Assembly: GCF_004358695.1 (NCBI RefSeq)
Contig: NZ_SNAA01000005.1
Coordinates: 1 to 64,000, forward strand
Direction of reading: 5' to 3'
DNA length: 64,000 nt
DNA from: Palleronia sediminis
GTDB lineage: Bacteria; Pseudomonadota; Alphaproteobacteria; Rhodobacterales; Rhodobacteraceae
Shown here: positions 34,827-42,298 of the stretch, piece by piece
Layout of the letters: every line of letters begins with the position of its first letter
Position numbering within the stretch: the stretch's first letter is position 1
Program-made: the position numbers and the translations under genes
The notes under the pieces: model-generated
The model's input: only the letters and a program-made list of their open reading frames with translations
Databases searched by the model: none
Told to the model about the DNA's origin: nothing

Positions 34827-35615
34827 ATGATCGTGGTCAAGAACCTGCACAAGCATTTCGGCGGCTTCCACGCCGTCGACGGCGCGTCGCTGACAATCGA
34901 AAAAGGCACGATCACCGGGCTGATCGGGCCCAACGGCGCGGGCAAGACCACCTTGTTCAACGTGATCGCGGGGCTTTTGCCGCCGACCTCGGGCCGCGTC
35001 ACGATGGAGGGGCGGGACATCACCGGCCTTCCCCCCCACGAGCTGTTTCACCGCGGGCTCCTGCGCACCTTCCAGATCGCGCATGAATTCGCCTCGATGA
35101 GCTGCCGCGAGAACCTGATGATGGTGCCGCCCCGCCAATCGGGCGAGACGCTGTGGAACACTTGGTTCGGGCGCCGCCGCATCGCCGACGAGGAACGCGC
35201 CCTGCGCGCCAAGGCCGACGAGGTGCTCGAATTCCTGACCATCGAACACCTGGCCGATCAACGCGCCGGACAGATCTCGGGCGGGCAGAAGAAACTGCTC
35301 GAACTGGGGCGCACGATGATGGTCGACGCGCGGATCGTCTTTCTCGACGAGGTCGGCGCGGGCGTGAACCGCACCCTGCTCAACACCATCGGCGAGGCGA
35401 TCCTGCGCCTCAATGCCGAGCGCGACTATACCTTCGTCGTGATCGAGCATGACATGGATTTCATCGGCCGCATCTGCGGGCCGGTGATCTGCATGGCCGA
35501 GGGGCACGTCCTGGCCGAGGGCACCCTCGACGAGATCCGCGCCAACGAGGACGTGATCGAGGCCTATCTCGGCACCGGGCTCAAGAACCGCGCCAAGATC
35601 GGGGCCACGGCATGA
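34827..35615 (+). CDS. livG: branched-chain amino-acid-type ABC transporter ATP-binding protein LivG
   Basis: A 262-residue ATPase. Walker A is GPNGAGKTTLFN, the Q-loop region is RTFQIAHEF, the signature is QISGGQKKLLEL and Walker B is RIVFLDEVGAG, followed by the switch His in VIEHDMDFI. In Walker B the usual DEPxAG is DEVGAG, so Pro is replaced, but the catalytic Glu is kept. It energises import through LivH/LivM together with LivF. Its stop overlaps the LivF start (ATGA). Confidence 0.9.
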   Translation: MIVVKNLHKHFGGFHAVDGASLTIEKGTITGLIGPNGAGKTTLFNVIAGLLPPTSGRVTMEGRDITGLPPHELFHRGLLRTFQIAHEFASMSCRENLMMVPPRQSGETLWNTWFGRRRIADEERALRAKADEVLEFLTIEHLADQRAGQISGGQKKLLELGRTMMVDARIVFLDEVGAGVNRTLLNTIGEAILRLNAERDYTFVVIEHDMDFIGRICGPVICMAEGHVLAEGTLDEIRANEDVIEAYLGTGLKNRAKIGATA

Positions 35616-36451
35616 GCGCCGGGAACGGCACCGGCCCCTATGGCGGGCGCGGCAATAACGACGCCTCCATCGTCAAGCCGGGCAGCGGCAGCTCGACCGT
35701 CGCGGCCGGGCCGGGCGGCGATCCCAGACCCGCGCGCGGCACCCGCCCCTTTCTCGAGGGGCGCGGCATGACCGGGGGATACGGGCGGGGGCCGGATATC
35801 CTCCACGATTGCACCATCGCCGTGAACCCCGGCGAGATCGCGGTGATCGTCGGCCCCAACGGCGCGGGCAAATCGACCGCGATGAAGGCGATCTTCGGCA
35901 TGCTGGACCTGCGGGCGGGCACGGTCGTGCTCGACGGCACCGACATCACCGCCCTGTCGCCGCAGGACCGCGTGGCGCGCGGCATGGGCTTCGTGCCGCA
36001 GACCGGCAATATCTTTACCACCATGACGGTGGAGGAGAACCTCGAGATGGGGGCCTTCATCCGCCGCGACGACATCGCCCCGACGATGGAGCAGGTCTAT
36101 GACCTTTTTCCGATCCTGCGCGACAAGCGCCGCCAGCAGGCGGGCGAGCTCTCGGGCGGCCAGCGCCAGCAGGTCGCCGTCGGCCGCGCGCTGATGACCC
36201 GGCCCAAGGTGCTGATGCTGGACGAGCCGACCGCGGGCGTGTCGCCCATCGTCATGGACGAGCTTTTCGACCGCATCATCGAGGTGGCCCGGACGGGCCT
36301 GCCGGTCCTGATGGTCGAGCAGAACGCCCGCCAGGCGCTCGAGATCGCCGATCGCGGCTATGTGCTCGTGCAGGGGGCCAATGCCCATACCGGAACCGGG
36401 CCGGGATTGCTGGCCGACGCCGAGGTCCGGCGTTCTTTCCTGGGGGGCTGA
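35612..36451 (+). CDS. livF: branched-chain amino-acid-type ABC transporter ATP-binding protein LivF
   Basis: 279 residues. Walker A is GPNGAGKSTAMK, the signature is ELSGGQRQQVAVGRAL and Walker B is VLMLDEPTAGVSPI, with MVEQNARQAL carrying the switch region. The first 45 or so residues are a Gly/Ser/Pro-rich low-complexity extension not normally present in LivF. The conserved domain begins at RGTRPFLEGRGMTGGYG. An internal start at the MTGGYG methionine is possible but has no better ribosome-binding site. Translation is coupled to livG by the 4-base overlap. Confidence 0.88.
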   Translation: MSAGNGTGPYGGRGNNDASIVKPGSGSSTVAAGPGGDPRPARGTRPFLEGRGMTGGYGRGPDILHDCTIAVNPGEIAVIVGPNGAGKSTAMKAIFGMLDLRAGTVVLDGTDITALSPQDRVARGMGFVPQTGNIFTTMTVEENLEMGAFIRRDDIAPTMEQVYDLFPILRDKRRQQAGELSGGQRQQVAVGRALMTRPKVLMLDEPTAGVSPIVMDELFDRIIEVARTGLPVLMVEQNARQALEIADRGYVLVQGANAHTGTGPGLLADAEVRRSFLGG

Positions 36452-36481
36452 GCGATGCGCAATCACCCGCCCGACCGACAT

Positions 36482-36502
36482 GGGTATTTGAAGAAGAGAA
36501 GA
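36482..36502 (+). repeat. GGGTATTTG..AGAGAAGA intergenic element, copy 3
   Basis: A 21-base element beginning GGGTATTTGA and ending AGAGAAGA, in the 116-base gap between livF and livH, in the direction of transcription. The rest of the gap shows no promoter I would defend. Confidence 0.6.
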
Positions 36503-36567
36503 GAGACCGCGCGGTTTCTCTGTTTCCCGAAATACTCGAATCCGACGATCGCGACCGGGGATGGTTC

Positions 36568-37578
36568 ATGGATTTTCTGAACGCGCTCGTCGCGCTGCTC
36601 AATTTCGTGGTGGTGCCCGCGACGGCCTATGGCGCGCAGCTTGCGCTGGGCGCGCTGGGGGTCACGCTGGTCTATGGCATCCTGCGGTTCTCGAACTTCG
36701 CGCATGGCGACACGATGGCCTTCGGCACGATGGCCACGATCCTGTTCACCTGGGGCCTGCAGGCCGCCGGCATATCGCTCGGGCCGGTGCCCACGGCCCT
36801 GCTGGCACTGCCCGCCGGAATCGCGGCCGCCGCCCTGCTCGTGCTCGGCACGGATCGCGCGGTCTATCGGTTCTACAGGCGCCGCAAGGCCAATCCGGTG
36901 ATCCTCGTCATCGTGTCGATGGGGGTCATGTTCATCTATAACGGGCTCGTGCGGCTCGTCATCGGGCCCGGAGACCGCAATTTCGACGATGGCGCGCGGT
37001 TCATCTTTACCGTGCGCGACTTTCGCGAGGCGACCGGGCTCGACGAGGGGGTCGGGCTGCGCACGAGCCAGGCCATTACCGTCATCACGGCGGTGATCGT
37101 CGTGGCCGTGCTGTTCTGGTTTCTCAACCACACGCGCACGGGCAAATCGATGCGCGCCTTTTCCGACAACGAGGATCTCGCGCTGCTGTCGGGCATCAAC
37201 CCCGAGCGAGTGGTCATGGTCACCTGGCTCATCGTGGCCGCGCTCGCCACCGTCGCGGGTGTGCTCTACGGGCTCGACAAGAGCTTTCGGCCGCTGACCT
37301 ATTTCCAGCTACTTCTGCCGATCTTTGCCGCGGCCATCGTGGGCGGGCTCGGTTCGCCGCTCGGGGCAATCGCGGGCGGTTTCGTCATCGCCTTTTCCGA
37401 GGTCACGATCACCTATGCATGGAAAAAGGTGCTCGAATACCTCCTGCCGCAATCGCTCGAGCCGTCGGGGCTCGTCCAGCTGCTCAGCACCGATTACAAG
37501 TTCGCGGTGAGTTTCATGATCCTCGTGGTGGTGCTGCTGTTCCGGCCCACGGGGCTGTTCCGGGGGAAATCGGTATGA
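36568..37578 (+). CDS. livH: branched-chain amino-acid-type ABC transporter permease LivH
   Basis: A 336-residue inner-membrane permease with about eight helices. The N-terminal GALGVTLVYGILRFSNFAHG and the C-terminal AAIVGGLGSPLGAIAGGF are hallmark LivH segments; the latter is the ATPase-contact loop. MGVMFIYNGLVRLVIGPGDR lies mid-protein. ATG 36568 begins the first helix. The stop overlaps the LivM start (ATGA), so the two permeases are coupled. Confidence 0.9.
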   Translation: MDFLNALVALLNFVVVPATAYGAQLALGALGVTLVYGILRFSNFAHGDTMAFGTMATILFTWGLQAAGISLGPVPTALLALPAGIAAAALLVLGTDRAVYRFYRRRKANPVILVIVSMGVMFIYNGLVRLVIGPGDRNFDDGARFIFTVRDFREATGLDEGVGLRTSQAITVITAVIVVAVLFWFLNHTRTGKSMRAFSDNEDLALLSGINPERVVMVTWLIVAALATVAGVLYGLDKSFRPLTYFQLLLPIFAAAIVGGLGSPLGAIAGGFVIAFSEVTITYAWKKVLEYLLPQSLEPSGLVQLLSTDYKFAVSFMILVVVLLFRPTGLFRGKSV

Positions 37579-38876
37579 GCCAGGGCCTTCGCAATGCCGC
37601 CCTTTTCGCCGGGGTGGGCCTGTTGATCGTGCTGACGGGCTTTGTGCAGAGCTGGAACACCGCGCTGGTGATCCTCAACATGGGGCTCGTCTCGGCCATC
37701 ATGGCCATCGGGGTGAACCTGCAATGGGGCTTTGCGGGGCTATTCAATGTGGGCGTGATGGGGTTCGTCGCGCTGGGTGGGCTGGCCGCGGTCCTGGTGG
37801 CCGCCGACCCGGTGCCCGAGGCCTGGTCGGCGGGGGGCGCGCGCGTCATGGCGGGGCTGGTCCTCGGCGCCCTGACCATAGCCGCGGCCGCCCTGTTCTG
37901 GGCGCGCATGGCGCCGGGCCGGGCCCGCGCGCTGGGGCTGGTGGCGATCCTGCTCGTCGGGTTCTTTGCCTTTCGCGCCGTGCTCGATCCGGGGGTCGCG
38001 GTGATCGAGGCGATCGACCCGGCGGCGACAGGCTATCTCGGCGGGCTGGGCCTGCCGATCCTGCTGTCCTGGCCCGCGGGCGGTCTGCTGGCTGCGGGCG
38101 CGGCCTGGGTGATCGGCAAGACCGCTTTGGGGCTGCGGTCGGATTACCTTGCCATCGCGACGCTGGGCATCGCCGAGATCATCATCGCCGTGATGAAGAA
38201 CGAGGATTGGCTGTCGCGTGGCGTCAAGAACGTGATCGGCCTGCCGCGCCCCGTCCCCTACGAGGTCGATCTGCAACGCTCCGAGACCTTCGTCGCGCGC
38301 GCGGCCGAGTTCGGGCTCGACCCGATGACGGCCTCGGGGCTGTGGGTCAAGGCGGCCTACGGGCTGTTGTTCGCCGCGGTGCTGCTGGCGATCTTCGTTC
38401 TGGCGCAGCTTGCGCTGCATTCGCCTTGGGGGCGCATGATGCGAGCGATCCGCGACAACGAGACCGCCGCCGAGGCGATGGGCAAGAACGTCACGCGCCG
38501 GCATCTGCAGGTCTTCATCCTCGGCAGCGCCATCTGCGGCATCGGCGGCGCGATGATGACGACGCTGGACGGGCAGTTGACGCCGTCCTCCTACCAGCCC
38601 TTGCGGTTCACCTTTCTCGTCTGGGTGATGGTGATCGTTGGCGGATCGGGCAGCAATCTCGGCGCGGTTCTCGGCGGGTTCCTGATCTGGTTCCTCTGGG
38701 TGCAGGTCGAGCCGATGGGCCAGCTCTTGATGTCGACGCTGGCTTCGGGCCTGCCAGAAGGGTCGGACCTGCGCGCGCATCTGCTGGATTCGGCCGCGCA
38801 TGTGCGGCTGCTGACGATGGGGGTGATCCTGCTTTTGGTGCTGCGCTTCAGCCCCAGGGGCCTCATCCCCGAATAG
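37575..38876 (+). CDS. livM: branched-chain amino-acid-type ABC transporter permease LivM
   Basis: A 433-residue permease, about 80 longer than many LivM proteins because of extra hydrophobic sequence at about residues 75-150. Conserved parts are INLQWGFAGLFNVGVMGFVA-like (about residues 40-60), TALGLRSDYLAIATLGIAEI, GRMMRAIRDNETAAEAMGKN (ATPase contact) and IVGGSGSNLGAVLGGFLIW. It completes the transporter. Its last 14 bases overlap the end of the convergent glycerate kinase gene. No terminator is visible between them. Confidence 0.88.
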   Translation: MSQGLRNAALFAGVGLLIVLTGFVQSWNTALVILNMGLVSAIMAIGVNLQWGFAGLFNVGVMGFVALGGLAAVLVAADPVPEAWSAGGARVMAGLVLGALTIAAAALFWARMAPGRARALGLVAILLVGFFAFRAVLDPGVAVIEAIDPAATGYLGGLGLPILLSWPAGGLLAAGAAWVIGKTALGLRSDYLAIATLGIAEIIIAVMKNEDWLSRGVKNVIGLPRPVPYEVDLQRSETFVARAAEFGLDPMTASGLWVKAAYGLLFAAVLLAIFVLAQLALHSPWGRMMRAIRDNETAAEAMGKNVTRRHLQVFILGSAICGIGGAMMTTLDGQLTPSSYQPLRFTFLVWVMVIVGGSGSNLGAVLGGFLIWFLWVQVEPMGQLLMSTLASGLPEGSDLRAHLLDSAAHVRLLTMGVILLLVLRFSPRGLIPE

Positions 38877-40140
38877 GCGCGACGAGGATCGCGCGGAAAT
38901 CGTTCACGTTGGTCAGGGTCGGGCCGGTGACGATCCCGCAGCCCAGCGCGGCAAAGAGGCCATGCGCGTCGTTGCGCGCCAGCGCCTGCGACAGCGACAG
39001 GCCCGCCGCGGCGGCGCGCGCCGGGGTGTCGGGGCCGATGGCGGCGCCCGCGATCGCGGCCGCGCCGTCCACCCCGTCTGTATCGCAGGCGATGGCATGG
39101 ATGCCCTCGGCGCCGTTCAGCGCCAGCGCGAGCGCCAGCGCATATTCGGCATTCGGCCCGCCCAGCCCGTCGCCCCGGCGGGTCACGGTGCATTCGCCTC
39201 CCGACAGCAGCGCCAGCGGCGCATCCCCCGGCCCCAGCGCCGCCTGACGCCGCAGCGCCAGCGCGGCATGATCGCGGGCAAGGTCGCGCGCCTCGCCCTC
39301 GAGCGCATCGCCCAGGATCTCGGGCCGCCAGCCCAGGCCCTGTGCCGCGCGGGCCGCCGCGGTCAGCGAATGTGCGGGCGCCGCGATGACGCGCGTGACG
39401 CAGCGCGACAGGCGGGGGTCGTCTGGCGCGCAGACACCCGAGGGGCGCGACAGCGCCGCGCGGATCGCGGGCGGCGGCGCGATGCCGTGACGGTCGAGCG
39501 CGGCCAGCGCGTCGGCGGGGGTCGAGCCGTCGCCCACCGTCGGCCCCGAGGCGATCAGCGCCGGATCGTCGCCCGGCACGTCCGAGATGACCAGCGCCGT
39601 CATCCGCGCCGGGTATGCCGCCGCGGCAAGCTGGCCGCCCTTGACCGCGCTGAGATGCTTGCGCACCGTGTTGATGGCCGAGATCGGCGCGCCCGAGGCC
39701 AGCAGCGCCGCGCCCAGCGCCTGCTTGTCGGCAAGCGTGACACCCTGCGCGGGCTGCACCAGCAATGCCGAGGCCCCGCCCGAGACGAGGGCGAGCGCGT
39801 GATCCCCGTCGCCCAGCGCGCCGAGCATCCCCAGCATCCGGGCCGTGGCGGCTACGCCGCGCGCGTCGGGCACGGGATGGGCGGCCAGCGCGATCTTGAT
39901 CCCGCGGGTCGGGCGGTCATGCCCGTCGCGGGTGATGACAAGGCCTTCGCATGGCCCCCAGGCGGACTCGACCGCCTCGGCCATCCGCGCCGACGCCTTG
40001 CCCGCGCCCACCACGATCACCCGGCCCGCGGGGCGGTCCGGCAGGGCGCGGGGCACGCAATCCATCGGGTCGGCCGCGGCGATGGCGGCGTCGAACAGGG
40101 CGCGCAGGCCCGCCTGCGCAGAGATGGCGCGCGATGTCAT
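38863..40140 (-). CDS. glycerate 2-kinase (DUF4147/MOFRL family)
   Basis: 425 residues. An N-terminal DUF4147 domain has VIVVGAGKASARMAEAV, LALVSGGASALL, TVRKHLSAVKGGQLA and SDVPGDDPALIASGPT. A C-terminal MOFRL domain has LLSGGECTVTRRGDGLGGPN, followed by AIACDTDGVDGAAAIAGA. The enzyme phosphorylates glycerate (to 2-phosphoglycerate in characterised members), linking glyoxylate, hydroxypyruvate or tartrate breakdown to central metabolism. The ATG at 40140 begins the conserved domain; its ribosome-binding site is poor. Hydroxypyruvate reductase and tartronate genes are not adjacent. Confidence 0.87.
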   Translation of the reverse strand: MTSRAISAQAGLRALFDAAIAAADPMDCVPRALPDRPAGRVIVVGAGKASARMAEAVESAWGPCEGLVITRDGHDRPTRGIKIALAAHPVPDARGVAATARMLGMLGALGDGDHALALVSGGASALLVQPAQGVTLADKQALGAALLASGAPISAINTVRKHLSAVKGGQLAAAAYPARMTALVISDVPGDDPALIASGPTVGDGSTPADALAALDRHGIAPPPAIRAALSRPSGVCAPDDPRLSRCVTRVIAAPAHSLTAAARAAQGLGWRPEILGDALEGEARDLARDHAALALRRQAALGPGDAPLALLSGGECTVTRRGDGLGGPNAEYALALALALNGAEGIHAIACDTDGVDGAAAIAGAAIGPDTPARAAAAGLSLSQALARNDAHGLFAALGCGIVTGPTLTNVNDFRAILVAPIRG

Positions 40141-40339
40141 GGAGGCCCGCCGCCGCGCCTCATGCCCCCGATCCGATGCGTCATCGCCCCCCTGCCCGCC
40201 GCCCTGCACGGGTCCACGCTAGGCCGCGCGGCGGGGGTCTGTCACGACCGCATGGCGCGGCGGCGCAAGAGCCCCTTGGACGCGGGCGGCCCGCCGGTCT
40301 AGACCGGGGCCAGTGCCGCAACCCCCCGGAGCCGATACC

Positions 40340-40768
40340 ATGACCGACCGACAGATCCGCCCCTTTCACCTCGCCTTTCCGGTCGACGATCTCGACGCGG
40401 CGTGCGAGTTCTACAAGGGCCTGCTGGGATGCGCCGAGGGGCGCAGCAGCGAGACATGGGTGGATTTCGATTTTCACGGCCACCAGATCGTTGCCCATCT
40501 CGCGCCCGACGAATGCCGCAAGACGGCGACCGGCGCCGTCGACGGGCACGGCGTTCCGGTGCGTCATTTCGGCATGGTGATGGATATGGAGACCTGGCAC
40601 CGGACCGCCGAGCGGCTGCGGGCGGCGGGCATCGAGTTCCTGATCGAGCCCTATACCCGTTTCGAGGGGCAGCCGGGCGAGCAGGCGATCATGTTCTTTC
40701 ACGACCCCGCCGGCAACGCGGTCGAGCTCAAGGCGTTCAAGGATCTGGGCCAGCTTTTCGCCGCCTGA
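40340..40768 (+). CDS. VOC (glyoxalase/dioxygenase superfamily) protein
   Basis: A 142-residue single-domain protein with two beta-alpha-beta-beta-beta units. Candidate metal ligands are His in RPFHLAFPV, His in VRHFGMVMD and Glu in NAVELKAF, the usual H-H-E pattern. The family includes lyases, dioxygenases and resistance proteins, and I cannot assign a substrate. ATG 40340 with GGAG eight bases upstream. It is followed 78 bases later by the HAD-like gene. Confidence 0.82.
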   Translation: MTDRQIRPFHLAFPVDDLDAACEFYKGLLGCAEGRSSETWVDFDFHGHQIVAHLAPDECRKTATGAVDGHGVPVRHFGMVMDMETWHRTAERLRAAGIEFLIEPYTRFEGQPGEQAIMFFHDPAGNAVELKAFKDLGQLFAA

Positions 40769-40846
40769 GCCTTTACGGGCGATGGAACGCAAGGCGGGGC
40801 TCGCGCGATGGGTCAGGGCCTGTTTCCCGAACCCGGAGTGACCTTC

Positions 40847-41476
40847 ATGCCCGCTTTCATCATCGGATCGACCGGCGTGCTTGCCGACACGGACGATCAT
40901 CACCGGCGCGCGCTCGACGCGGCGCTGTCCGAGGCGGGCCATGGCTGGCGCTGGAGCGCGCCGGTGCCTGCCGGACGCGGCGCCATCAAAGAGGCCGCCG
41001 CCGCGCGCGGGGCGCGCCTCGATGCCGGGGCGATCCGGGCGCGCGCGTCCGAGCTGTTCCGCGAGGCGCTCGCCCCCGGCATCGCACCCCGGCCCGGCGT
41101 GATCGACGCGCTCGATGAGATGCGCCGCGGCGGCCGGTCGCTGGCGCTGGTCTCGACCGCGTCGCGGGCCGATATCGACGCCACGATCGAGGCGGCCGGG
41201 ATCGATGCCGGGGCGTTCGACGCCATTCTCGACGGCGGCGAGGATGGCGGCGCGGCCCCCGGTCCGGCGCGGTTCGCCGAGGCGCTCGGGCGGCTTGAGG
41301 CCGAGGCGGGCGACGCGCTCGCCGTGTCCGACAGCCCCGAGGGGGTTGCCGCCGCCCGCGCCGCCGGGATCGACTGCATGGCCTTTCCGGGCGCGGGCCA
41401 TGCGGCACAGGATTTCGACCGCGAAACGGTCGTGCTCGACCGGCTGGCCCCCGCCCCGGCGACGCGGTCCGATTGA
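40847..41476 (+). CDS. HAD-superfamily protein lacking catalytic aspartates (probable pseudoenzyme)
   Basis: 209 residues with the fold of phosphoglycolate phosphatase-like HAD proteins. Motif I, normally DxDGxL, reads IIGSTGVLAD: the nucleophile and acid Asp are Gly and Thr. Motif II Ser/Thr survives in LALVSTAS. The motif III Lys (KPxPD) is missing (GAAPGPARF), and motif IV is partly kept (AVSDSPEGVAAARAAGI). Phosphatase activity is therefore unlikely, and a binding or scaffold role is possible. ATG 40847 with GGAG eight bases upstream places motif I at residue 6, as in relatives. Confidence 0.78.
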   Translation: MPAFIIGSTGVLADTDDHHRRALDAALSEAGHGWRWSAPVPAGRGAIKEAAAARGARLDAGAIRARASELFREALAPGIAPRPGVIDALDEMRRGGRSLALVSTASRADIDATIEAAGIDAGAFDAILDGGEDGGAAPGPARFAEALGRLEAEAGDALAVSDSPEGVAAARAAGIDCMAFPGAGHAAQDFDRETVVLDRLAPAPATRSD

Positions 41477-41483
41477 CCCCGGC

Positions 41484-42176
41484 CTAGGGCGCGCCTCGGC
41501 GCGCGCCCGTGGCACCTGCGCCCAGATAGCTCATCAGCAGGTCGAGCGAATGGGCGCGCCGCGCGGCCAGCCAGCCGGGATCGGTCAGGTCCTCGTCGAA
41601 CAGGACCGACAGCGTGAAGCGGTTCGAGATATGCAACTGGCTTTGCGCGACGATGGACACGTAGAACTGCACCGCGTCGACATCCGCCCGGAACACGCCC
41701 TGCCGATGGCCGCGCGCCAGCAGGTCGCGGATCGAATCCGTCAGCGGCGTGGTCATCGCCTGGATATCGGGCAACTGGCGCAGGAACCGCGCGCGCTGAA
41801 TGTTCTCCGACCCGATCAGCGCAAGGAAATCGCTGCGCGTGGCGAAGAAATCGAAGGTGAACCCGATCAGCCGCCGCATCCCCTCGAGCGGGTCGGCCGA
41901 GGCGAGGTCGAGCTGGCGTTCCTGCGCGCGGATCTCGCCATAGACGGCGCCGAGCACGGCGAGATACAGCCCCTCCTTGTTGCCGAAATAATGATAGATC
42001 ATCCGCGTGTTCTCGCGGCTCTTGCGGGTGATCCGCTCGATCCGGGCGCCGTTCAGCCCGTGGGTGCAGAACTCTTCGCGGGCGGCATCGAGAATGGCGC
42101 GGCGCGTCCGTTCGGGGTCGCGCGTGCGGGGCCCGGCGGCGCGCGCGGGTTCGTTTCGTGACGGGCTGGCGGTCAT
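41484..42176 (-). CDS. TetR-family transcriptional regulator
   Basis: 230 residues. An N-terminal helix-turn-helix domain (about residues 20-70: RRAILDAAREEFCTHG, RIERITRKSRENTRMIYHYF, NKEGLYLAVLGAVY) is followed by a helical ligand-binding domain with DFLALIGSENIQRARFLRQL. It is divergent from the oxamate amidohydrolase-like gene, so it is likely the repressor of that operon. The dyad at 42260-42277, repeated at 46843-46860, is its probable operator. The inducer could be oxalurate, oxamate or a related ureido acid; this is inference. ATG 42176 has AGAGG five bases upstream. Confidence 0.88.
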   Translation of the reverse strand: MTASPSRNEPARAAGPRTRDPERTRRAILDAAREEFCTHGLNGARIERITRKSRENTRMIYHYFGNKEGLYLAVLGAVYGEIRAQERQLDLASADPLEGMRRLIGFTFDFFATRSDFLALIGSENIQRARFLRQLPDIQAMTTPLTDSIRDLLARGHRQGVFRADVDAVQFYVSIVAQSQLHISNRFTLSVLFDEDLTDPGWLAARRAHSLDLLMSYLGAGATGARRGAP

Positions 42177-42233
42177 CTCGCCTCTTTTCTCGGCATGTCC
42201 GCCGGTCAGGCTGGACTCATCGGGGCGGCTATA

Positions 42234-42245
42234 CAAGATTTCTTG
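42234..42245. promoter_or_regulatory. short palindrome in the tetR-amidohydrolase promoter region
   Basis: CAAGA-TT-TCTTG is a perfect 5-bp dyad overlapping the TTGACA box at 42243-42248. It could be a second protein-binding site or chance. Confidence 0.3.
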
Positions 42246-42259
42246 ACAAGACGCCCATA

Positions 42260-42277
42260 AGTAAGTGAGCGTTTACC
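42260..42277 (+). promoter_or_regulatory. candidate TetR operator, copy 1
   Basis: AGTAAGTGAGCGTTTACC contains the dyad GTAA-N8-TTAC. It lies 11 bases after TTGACA (42243-42248), and its end is 21 bases before the amidohydrolase start, a position suited to repression. A related site (14 of 18 bases) precedes the FdrA/YlbE block. Confidence 0.65.
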
Positions 42278-42298
42278 AAACGGCATCGGAGCGCATGA

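Noticed and set aside
42243-42271. Complete sigma-70-type promoter for the amidohydrolase operon
   Set aside because: TTGACA is clear but no acceptable -10 box lies 16-18 bases downstream, so only the -35-like box is reported.
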